A stretch of 64,000 nt of DNA from a bacterium. Lineage in GTDB: Bacteria; Patescibacteria; Paceibacteria; Moranbacterales; UBA1568. Both the position numbers and the translations under genes were made by a program. Under the pieces are notes generated by a model that saw nothing but the letters and a program-made list of their open reading frames with translations, had not been told where the DNA came from and ran no database searches. Location: the NCBI GenBank assembly GCA_021821305.1, contig JAKACP010000001.1, positions 762,100-826,099 of the forward strand, given 5' to 3'. Shown one piece after another: positions 58,073-64,000 of this stretch; position 1 is the first letter of the stretch, and each line of letters begins with the position of its first letter.

Positions 58073-60679
58073 CTACTGTGCCGGCTCTTCCGTATCGGAT
58101 GCCGGAACCGGTTCGACGGGTACCGCGGGGTTGGCGGCCGGGTTCGGTTCCAACGTCTGCTGTGCGGGAGTGGTTTCCGGAGCGGGAACGGCCGGAGCGG
58201 GAGCCGGTGCAGGCTCGTTCGCCGCGATATTCCCTCTGCCGCTCTCCAGGTTCTCGATGAACGTGTTCACCTGTTCCCTGATCGTGTCACCCTGACTGCC
58301 CTCGGGCAGGAAGTCGAGAATCTTCCGATACTCCGCGAGCGCCGCGTCGCGGTCCTTCCGCTGTTCATGCAGGATGCCGAGCGCGAGGCGGACGTCGACG
58401 AGCCTCTCGTTCGCCTTGAGGATGTTCTCGAAGATGGCCTTGGCCTTGTCATAGTCGTCACCCGTGCCGCGCGCCTGATAGAGCGACCCGAGTCCGTACC
58501 CGTACGTGACGTTGGAGGGCTCGAACGTGAGCGCCTTCGACGCCTCGTCGATGGCCGCGTCGTAGTCCTTCATGCGCGAGAGCACGATGGCGAGATTGTA
58601 GTGCGCGAGCGGGAGGTCCTGTTTTTTCTCGATGGCGGTCTCGAAGAATCCTTTGGCCTCGCCATAGAGCGCCATCTGTTCCTCGCCCGGTTCCTGGCCA
58701 TCACCCATCGCGCGCTTGACCGTCCCGAGCTTCACGAGGATGAGCGGGTTGTTCGGCTCGAGCGCGAGCGCTTTTTCATAGGCGTCGAACGCCCTCGGAA
58801 GCGCGTCCGTCGCGTAGAGACTGCTGTTCTCGTAGATGAGGCCGAGCGATTCCGCGACGCGCGCATCGTTCGGTGCGATGGCCGCCGCACGCTCCATCAC
58901 CGCGATGGCTTCACGGATGTAGTTCACGACCTTCCGGACGTCCGTCTCGTCGGCCGGCTTCGAGGCCTCCTGGTTCGCGAGGATCATGTAACTCTGGGAA
59001 AGTCGGACGAGGTAGCGGGGTTCCTTGGTATAGAGTTCCGCCGCACGCCCGAGTTTCGAGAGCGACTGTTCGTTCACCGTCTGCTCGCGGAGCACTCCGC
59101 CCGCCGATATGTCGGCGATGAACACCTTGCCGATGAAGGCGAAGAGGAATGCCACGCCCGCGGATACGACCATGAAGACGAACGCGAGGGCGAGGGCGAA
59201 CTTCGGAGACGCCTTGAGCGAGAGCGAAAGGTATCGGTCTTCGGAGCCGCTCTCCCAGAGCAATGCCGCGAGGGCGAGCGACGCGAGGAGCACCCCGATC
59301 ACGAGGAGCGCGCCGTTGAACGCCGCCATGAAACTCGCGATGAAGAGGACGACCGCCGCACCCCACAGCCCGAGCGAGAATATCTTGTTCTTGGTCTTGT
59401 CGGTCGTGAGGAGGTAGATGCCGACGGAGAGGAACGAGAACGCGAGCACGATGAAGAGTACGGCGCCGAGCGCGCCGAGCGTCGGGATCGCTTCGAGCAG
59501 GAGACCCGGTCCTTGGTCGAACCCGAGGGTATAGAGGGCGTTCTGGTTGTATTCCACCGGGCGGTAGAGGGAAAACGCGTACGAATAATTCGCCGGGCCG
59601 ACGCCGAACAGGAAGTGTCCGTCGCTGAGCGTCGATTTGGCGATGTCCCAGGCGAACGAGAGCTTGGGGAGCACTTCCACAGGGAGATTCACCCGTGCGA
59701 TATCCATCCTGCCCACCATGAGGAAGGACAGCACGGCGACGAAGACGACCATCGGCATCCATACCCACTGTTCCGGAGGACGCACTATCTGCGCGAGGAT
59801 GAAGATCAGGAAAAACCCGAGGCCGCCGAGGAGCGCCGGCCAGGCCATGTACGGGTAGAGGGCGGCGATGAGGAAGAGCACGCCGAGAAGGCCGAGCGCA
59901 GAGAATCCCGTGACACCCCAGGCGAACGGGGATTTCTTCCCTTCGGTACCGCGGAACGCGGCGAAGATGGCGGTGAGGAAGAGCATCGGCGTCACCGCGA
60001 GGAAGGTCGCGAGCGTCGACACGGTGCCGGTCAGCGAGATCGGCGCATAGAGCGCGAGCGATCCGGGGAGGAACTGCACGCCCATGAGCGCGAGCACGCT
60101 CCAGAGCACGACCACGAACGAAGAGGCGACCAGCGCCCCGAACATCCAGTAGAACCGCTTGGGCGTGAAATGCGAGACGACGAGGTAATACGCGAGCGCG
60201 AGCGCCGCGATCGAGAGGAACCCTCGCGACGGATCACCGAACACGCCCCAGATGCTGTGCCACCGGTCGACCGAAAACACGGCCGAAATCCCATAGCCGA
60301 TCACGAAAAGCACGATCGGGATATCGAGCGGCGTCCGCCGTATGCGCAACTCGCCCTGCATCACTCCCTTGGACACCCAGGAGACGAGTCCGACGAGGAG
60401 CCAGAAGTAGAAATAGAGCTGTTTCTCGAACGCGATGCCCTGGAAGGTCAGCCCCGTCCAAAAGATAGGGAATCCGAAGAAGAGTGCGACGAGCGACACC
60501 GAGATAGCCGCGTCGAAGAATTTTCCGGTGATACTCCCCCGTTTCGGTTCCGTGCCCTTGGCTGCATCCGGCCGCGACGGCGATGCCGGTTGCGGCATCC
60601 GGAACGCCTGGTTTCCGGCTGCCGGACTCCCTCCTTCGATGTTCGGCCGTATCGTGAACGGCGACTTTCCTTCTTCCAT
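58073..60679 (-). CDS. O-antigen-ligase-like membrane protein with TPR domain
   Basis: 868 residues. A disordered N-terminus (~1-50), about 12 membrane helices (~55-510) with an O-antigen-ligase/Wzy-like layout (SVDRWHSIWGVFGDPSRGFL between helices; FGVGPANYSYAF, the GVGP-type periplasmic signature), then a C-terminal TPR region (~530-800; e.g. AHYNLAIVLSRMKDYDAAID, DALPRAFDAYEKALALEPNN) and a Pro/Ala/Glu tail. Probably polymerises or ligates surface polysaccharide and recruits partners through the TPRs. Fits with the WecA-like, glycosyltransferase, mutase and isomerase genes elsewhere in the window. Confidence 0.85.
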   Translation of the reverse strand: MEEGKSPFTIRPNIEGGSPAAGNQAFRMPQPASPSRPDAAKGTEPKRGSITGKFFDAAISVSLVALFFGFPIFWTGLTFQGIAFEKQLYFYFWLLVGLVSWVSKGVMQGELRIRRTPLDIPIVLFVIGYGISAVFSVDRWHSIWGVFGDPSRGFLSIAALALAYYLVVSHFTPKRFYWMFGALVASSFVVVLWSVLALMGVQFLPGSLALYAPISLTGTVSTLATFLAVTPMLFLTAIFAAFRGTEGKKSPFAWGVTGFSALGLLGVLFLIAALYPYMAWPALLGGLGFFLIFILAQIVRPPEQWVWMPMVVFVAVLSFLMVGRMDIARVNLPVEVLPKLSFAWDIAKSTLSDGHFLFGVGPANYSYAFSLYRPVEYNQNALYTLGFDQGPGLLLEAIPTLGALGAVLFIVLAFSFLSVGIYLLTTDKTKNKIFSLGLWGAAVVLFIASFMAAFNGALLVIGVLLASLALAALLWESGSEDRYLSLSLKASPKFALALAFVFMVVSAGVAFLFAFIGKVFIADISAGGVLREQTVNEQSLSKLGRAAELYTKEPRYLVRLSQSYMILANQEASKPADETDVRKVVNYIREAIAVMERAAAIAPNDARVAESLGLIYENSSLYATDALPRAFDAYEKALALEPNNPLILVKLGTVKRAMGDGQEPGEEQMALYGEAKGFFETAIEKKQDLPLAHYNLAIVLSRMKDYDAAIDEASKALTFEPSNVTYGYGLGSLYQARGTGDDYDKAKAIFENILKANERLVDVRLALGILHEQRKDRDAALAEYRKILDFLPEGSQGDTIREQVNTFIENLESGRGNIAANEPAPAPAPAVPAPETTPAQQTLEPNPAANPAVPVEPVPASDTEEPAQ

Positions 60680-60760
60680 ACGGTTATCCCCTAGTGGTTA
60701 ATCCTCCATTGGTTACCCCGGAATTATAGGAAAAAACGCCCGGAAAGGCAAACGGGAAGC

Positions 60761-61258
60761 AAATTATAAATTATAATTCCTAATTTCTAAAAAAACGTGA
60801 AGGCGAGCTCTAAATTATAAATTATAATTTCTAACAAAAACACGATTCCAAAGCCAAGAAATCACTTTTTCAGACGGGAGTTTTTCACGATCGTGATGAA
60901 TATGAGATGGAGCTCATGCGCTTCTTTCCAGAGGGTTTTCAGTTCCTCTTTCATATCAGGAGCTGCTTCGGCTAACATTCGCGTCCAGTACCTTGTTTCT
61001 TTTGCCTCTTTCTTGGCTATTCCTATCTTATGTTCAAAGTCCTTTTTCGATTCGGCACAATCGGCTTCGCAATAATTGGCCCCAATGCTCGTTCCGGAGC
61101 GAACACATTGGGAAACGAGAGGTGTTGAAATGGCAGTTTTTGGAACCCTCTTCAAAACCCTGATAATATTTTCACCGAATACCGCTGTTCGCTCCTCAAG
61201 ATCGTAGATTTTCTTTCCGGATTCCGGCATCTTTAGAAATTAGAAATTATAATTTAGA
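60761..61258. mobile_element. S23/four-helix-bundle unit bounded by AT-rich inverted repeats
   Basis: Left side: two direct copies of AAATTATAAATTATAATT plus (c/t)cTAA (60761-60790 and 60811-60835). Right side: TTAGAAATTAGAAATTATAA plus TTTA (61232-61258), in inverted orientation. The enclosed gene is the only content. Resembles the arrangement of rRNA intervening sequences, but here outside rRNA. Mobility is inferred. Confidence 0.5.
60862..61230 (-). CDS. four-helix-bundle protein (S23/IVP family)
   Basis: 122 residues matching the TIGR02436/S23 four-helix-bundle family, first known from intervening sequences in 23S rRNA genes: KKIYDLEERTAVFGENIIRV, TPLVSQCVRSGTSIGANYCE (the conserved turn), ADCAESKKDFEHKIGIAKKE, ETRYWTRMLAEA and ELKTLWKEAHELHLIFITIV. 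Free-standing, not inside an rRNA gene. Related to the Avd accessory proteins of diversity-generating retroelements by fold, but no reverse transcriptase is present. The ATG abuts the right-hand AT-rich repeat, which contains a TATAAT suitable as its -10. Confidence 0.9.
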   Translation of the reverse strand: MPESGKKIYDLEERTAVFGENIIRVLKRVPKTAISTPLVSQCVRSGTSIGANYCEADCAESKKDFEHKIGIAKKEAKETRYWTRMLAEAAPDMKEELKTLWKEAHELHLIFITIVKNSRLKK

Positions 61259-61268
61259 ACTTGTCTTC

Positions 61269-64000
61269 CTATCTCCTCTCCACCAACCACCAGTCAACCT
61301 TCACCGGGACCATCGCCGGTTCGGAGAGCCGGATATCGAAGCCGACATACTCGCCGTCGCCGTTCACATACTTCTCGATCCAGGAGAAACCGCCGGGATT
61401 ACCGCCGAAGCTCGTGAAGACCTGGGATCCGTTCGTCATCGGGATCATCGCGTCGGTCATCACGCGGACGGATTTTCCATCGCGCGCGACCACCGTTTCG
61501 TCCGTCATCGGAAGATCGGTCCAGTCGTCATCGCCATCCACATCGACGTCGACCGCCACCGGATAGATCGTCGTCGTCCCGATGGTCGGCGCGGCCTCGT
61601 CGACATTCTCGACGACGATGCCGCCCGTTTCGAGGACGCGGGCTTTGAGCTTGCCGCCGAGGAGGTCGACGTTGCCGTCCTGATCCGCGGTGACGACCTG
61701 GCCGAGTTCGAAGGTATTGAAGAATTCGATGAGGGCGGCGTTCTGATCGGCGAGGGTGGCCATCTGGGCCTCGAGCTCGATAAGGGTCGCGTCGTGTCCG
61801 GCGACCTGCGCCTGGATCGCGGCCGCCTGGGCCTCGGTGGCGAGGACGCGGGAATCGAGCGCGGTGATCGAATCCGCGGTCGTCGCGGTTTCCGCGCCGA
61901 GCACCGCGAGGGCGTCGCCGATGACGGACAGCTGGGTGTCGACGGAGGCCTGGAGCGCTCCGAGGGTGGTGATGTTCACGCTCGTCTTGAGGTCGAGATC
62001 GACGAGCTGGGCCTTCTCTTCGGCGAAGAGCTGGTCTTTCACGTCCGAGAATTTGGCATAGAGGCCGTGGACCGCACCGTCTTCCATGCCGGTCTCGACG
62101 AACGGCATGAGGAAGTCTCCGGCCGCGAGCGGACGGCTCTCGTCGAAGGATTCCGTGGCGAAGTCATAGCTGTAGGCCTCGTAGTCCGGTATCTGGAAAC
62201 CGGCGGTCTGGGCGCTGTAGTGCCAGAGGCCGCCGTAGCGGTAGTAGATGCGGCCGTTGGTCGAGTCGATGCAGATGTTGCCATTGGTATCGAGGGTGAA
62301 GGTGGTATCGTCGCACGCTCCGGCATTCACCTTGGTCACGATGCCGTCCGCGCCGTTTATCTGACCCGTGGCGGTGATATCCGTCGCGCCGGTGATGGCG
62401 CCGGCGGTAGAAATATCAAGCGCGGTCGAATTGAGCGCGAATGTTCCGGATCCGCCGCCGATCGAGACCGCGCCGGTCGAGGTGCCGGTCGCGATGTTGA
62501 CCGCGAAGTTGGACGAGACATTGAGATCGACGATACCGCCGGTCGACGCGATGATCCCGGAGTTGGTGATACCCGCGACCGCGGCGATGGCGCCGTTCGA
62601 GTTGACCTGGAAGAGGTCGCCCGAGCCCACGGTGAAGAGCGAGGCGGGGGTGGTGTCGCCGATACCGAAGTTGCCACTCGCCAGGAGAGTGGCTTTGGTG
62701 GTGAGGGACTGGAGCGTGGTGCCGGATGCACCGGCATCGGAGGTCTGGAAGATGATGCTTCCCCCCGAGGCGTTGCCGGTGCCTTTACCGCCGGCGATGG
62801 TGAACGAACCGCCGGCGTTGTTGATGTCGGAACCGCCGGTCGCGTTGAGCGTGATGCCGGCGGGAGAGGCCTTGGTCACGCCCTGACCCAGGTAAGCGTC
62901 AGTGATGGAGCCGTTGGCATCGGAAGAGCCGATGACGAGCTGGTTGGAGGCGGTGACGGCCGTGTTGTAGCCGAGGCCGATGGAAGACGTGGTGGTGGCG
63001 GAGCCTTGGGTGAAGGAGCCGAGGTAGAGGTTGTAATTGCCGGTGGTGTTGGAGAGGCCGGCTTGGTAGCCGAGGGAGGCGTTGTAGGAGCCGGTGGTGG
63101 TGTTGTAGCCGGCTTGGATGCCGAGGTAGGAGTTGGCGACGCCGGTGGTGTTGGAGTTACCAGCTTGGTAGCCGAGGAAGGCGTTGTAGGAGCCAGTGGT
63201 GTTGCGGAAGCCGGCAGAGCGACCGAGGAAGGAGTTGTAGGAGCCGGTGGTGGTGTTGTAGCCGGCGAAAGATCCGAGGAAGGCGTTGTGGGAGCCGGTC
63301 GTGTTGGAAAGGCCGGCAGAGGAGCCGAGGAAGGAGTTGCTGGAGCCGGTGGTGTTGGAGTAGCCGGCACTGGATCCGATGAAGGAGTTGTAGGAGCCGG
63401 TGGTGTTGGACTTTCCCGCATTCGTCCCGAGGAAGGAATTGTAGAGACCCGTCCCTCCCGCCCGGATCTCAAGCCCGATCGTGTTGTCGGAATTGCGCAC
63501 GATCTGCGTCGCATTGGACGGCGTGATGAGCTTGACGGAGATATCGTCGAGGGTACCGGCCCAGGCGGCATTGGGCGTGAAGGTGAGCGCACCGGTACCG
63601 GTCGCGGTGATGACCTGGGTCTGCGTATTGCTCCCCGTCGATTGGCCGACGGCGACACCGTTCACGCCTCCGATGGAGGGCGTGATGGTGCCGGCCGTGG
63701 TGGTATTGGTCGTGAAGGTGATCTGGTAGATGCTGCCTGCGACCGGATCCGGATCGAGGCCGGCGGCGGCGAGGGTGAAGGCGTTGGCTCCGGCCGTATG
63801 GGTGGCGACGCCTGATCCCACGGTCCAGTTGGTGCCGCTCCAGTTGCCGGCGGCGGAGAAGTCGCGGTCGGCGAGCGCGGTGATCTGCTCGGCGCCGAGG
63901 GAGGCCGTGGTGGTGTCGCCGACGATGTCGAATTTGGCGGCCGGCGTCGCCGTACCGATCCCCACGTTGCCACCCGAAAGCCAGGAATTGCCGGAGGCCG
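61269..64000 (-). CDS. repeat-rich surface/tail-fibre-like protein, partial (runs off right edge)
   Basis: At least 910 residues; the N-terminus lies outside the window. The visible start reads ASGNSWLSGGNVGIGTATPA, typical of the GIGT-TP motifs in phage tail-fibre and CPR surface proteins. A block of about eight 17-residue repeats (consensus SNTTGSYNSFLGSSAGY) spans 63010-63455, then another beta-rich region with GIGDTTPASLFTVG, a Cys pair in NAGACDD..GNICID, a coiled-coil stalk (~640-740 from the GTG: QAQVAGHDATLIELEAQMAT) and a C-terminal domain (VNGDGEYVGFDIRLSEPAMV). Probably a trimeric surface fibre. It may be matured or attached by an unseen partner. Confidence 0.75.
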   Translation of the reverse strand, partial: ASGNSWLSGGNVGIGTATPAAKFDIVGDTTTASLGAEQITALADRDFSAAGNWSGTNWTVGSGVATHTAGANAFTLAAAGLDPDPVAGSIYQITFTTNTTTAGTITPSIGGVNGVAVGQSTGSNTQTQVITATGTGALTFTPNAAWAGTLDDISVKLITPSNATQIVRNSDNTIGLEIRAGGTGLYNSFLGTNAGKSNTTGSYNSFIGSSAGYSNTTGSSNSFLGSSAGLSNTTGSHNAFLGSFAGYNTTTGSYNSFLGRSAGFRNTTGSYNAFLGYQAGNSNTTGVANSYLGIQAGYNTTTGSYNASLGYQAGLSNTTGNYNLYLGSFTQGSATTTSSIGLGYNTAVTASNQLVIGSSDANGSITDAYLGQGVTKASPAGITLNATGGSDINNAGGSFTIAGGKGTGNASGGSIIFQTSDAGASGTTLQSLTTKATLLASGNFGIGDTTPASLFTVGSGDLFQVNSNGAIAAVAGITNSGIIASTGGIVDLNVSSNFAVNIATGTSTGAVSIGGGSGTFALNSTALDISTAGAITGATDITATGQINGADGIVTKVNAGACDDTTFTLDTNGNICIDSTNGRIYYRYGGLWHYSAQTAGFQIPDYEAYSYDFATESFDESRPLAAGDFLMPFVETGMEDGAVHGLYAKFSDVKDQLFAEEKAQLVDLDLKTSVNITTLGALQASVDTQLSVIGDALAVLGAETATTADSITALDSRVLATEAQAAAIQAQVAGHDATLIELEAQMATLADQNAALIEFFNTFELGQVVTADQDGNVDLLGGKLKARVLETGGIVVENVDEAAPTIGTTTIYPVAVDVDVDGDDDWTDLPMTDETVVARDGKSVRVMTDAMIPMTNGSQVFTSFGGNPGGFSWIEKYVNGDGEYVGFDIRLSEPAMVPVKVDWWLVERR
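63010..63455 (-). repeat. 51-bp coding tandem repeats (17-aa units)
   Basis: About eight copies of a 51-bp unit encoding variants of SNTTGSYNSFLGSSAGY; individual units differ at a few positions (NAFLGSF, NSYLGIQ, NASLGYQ). Confidence 0.8.

Noticed and set aside
60862..61230. Diversity-generating retroelement accessory gene (Avd)
   Set aside because: The fold family is the same, but there is no reverse transcriptase or template/variable repeat nearby; the 51-bp repeats at 63010 are tandem coding repeats.
61794..63815. 673-codon plus-strand frame
   Set aside because: Mirror frame of the Gly/Thr/Ala-rich surface protein; low-complexity, no homology signal, opposite to a frame with clear repeats and family motifs.

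Overview
This window reads as one continuous piece of a small, GC-rich bacterial chromosome (one 60-base line I counted in trpS is 63% G+C) that most resembles Candidate Phyla Radiation (Patescibacteria, Parcubacteria-like) genomes. The grounds are gene content and style: tightly packed genes with many 4-base stop/start overlaps, many small membrane or secreted proteins without recognisable relatives, a dprA-topA pair, pilB and a PilX-like minor pilin, a TPR O-antigen-ligase-like protein, a free-standing four-helix-bundle (S23/IVP) gene, a 23S-5S operon with no 16S attached, and large surface proteins with short tandem repeats. The lineage is an inference; no 16S rRNA is present to fix it.

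Layout. 1-2064: two small exported proteins, thymidylate synthase and a 59-residue orphan. 2234-10737: uvrB, a DedA protein, a free-standing structured RNA with a near-consensus promoter, a secreted beta-propeller protein, a PIF1-like helicase and a DEAD-box RNA helicase. 11126-11579: a tRNA operon (Ile, fMet, Met, Asp) with a duplicated tRNA-Asp 3' end downstream. 11657-18246: nth, a SulP transporter, a DUF1003 protein, tRNA-Ala, dprA and topA. 18453-25641: PilX-like protein, pyruvate kinase, a zinc-type regulon (Fur/Zur regulator plus ABC transporter with an operator embedded in the promoter), and a short Rel. 25660-35558: envelope genes (DUF192, MraY/WecA-like transferase, membrane glycosyltransferase), rmuC, an HTH protein divergent from a PP2C-like/TM/propeller protein, and pilB. 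35730-38903: groL with a CIRCE operator, ychF and a GIY-YIG nuclease element. 39112-46227: an accessory stretch of short exported or orphan genes, each with its own promoter, terminator and strong Shine-Dalgarno, together with a LysM transglycosylase, a phosphohexomutase, an IS-derived MITE and a trpS carrying an AT-rich in-frame insertion. 46399-54320: a long foldback, RNase J, tRNA-Leu, a sugar-phosphate isomerase, a peptide-binding lipoprotein-like protein, secG and rodA. 54473-57575: 5S and 23S rRNA. 58073-64000: TPR/O-antigen-ligase protein, the S23 element and a repeat-rich surface protein that runs off the right edge.

Working picture: information processing (topA, dprA, uvrB, nth, rmuC, helicases, RNase J, rRNA/tRNA), minimal central metabolism (pyk, thyA, phosphohexomutase, isomerase), envelope/polysaccharide assembly and surface appendages. 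The most unusual material lies between genes: a GIY-YIG nuclease gene bounded by a 12-bp inverted repeat that recurs, without the gene, as a 50-bp clover-leaf repeat downstream of topA; a structured ~148-nt RNA; a leader-peptide attenuator; a MITE whose 3-bp target duplication is the stop codon of its neighbour; and a family of AT-rich spacers built on an AAAACACAAA motif.
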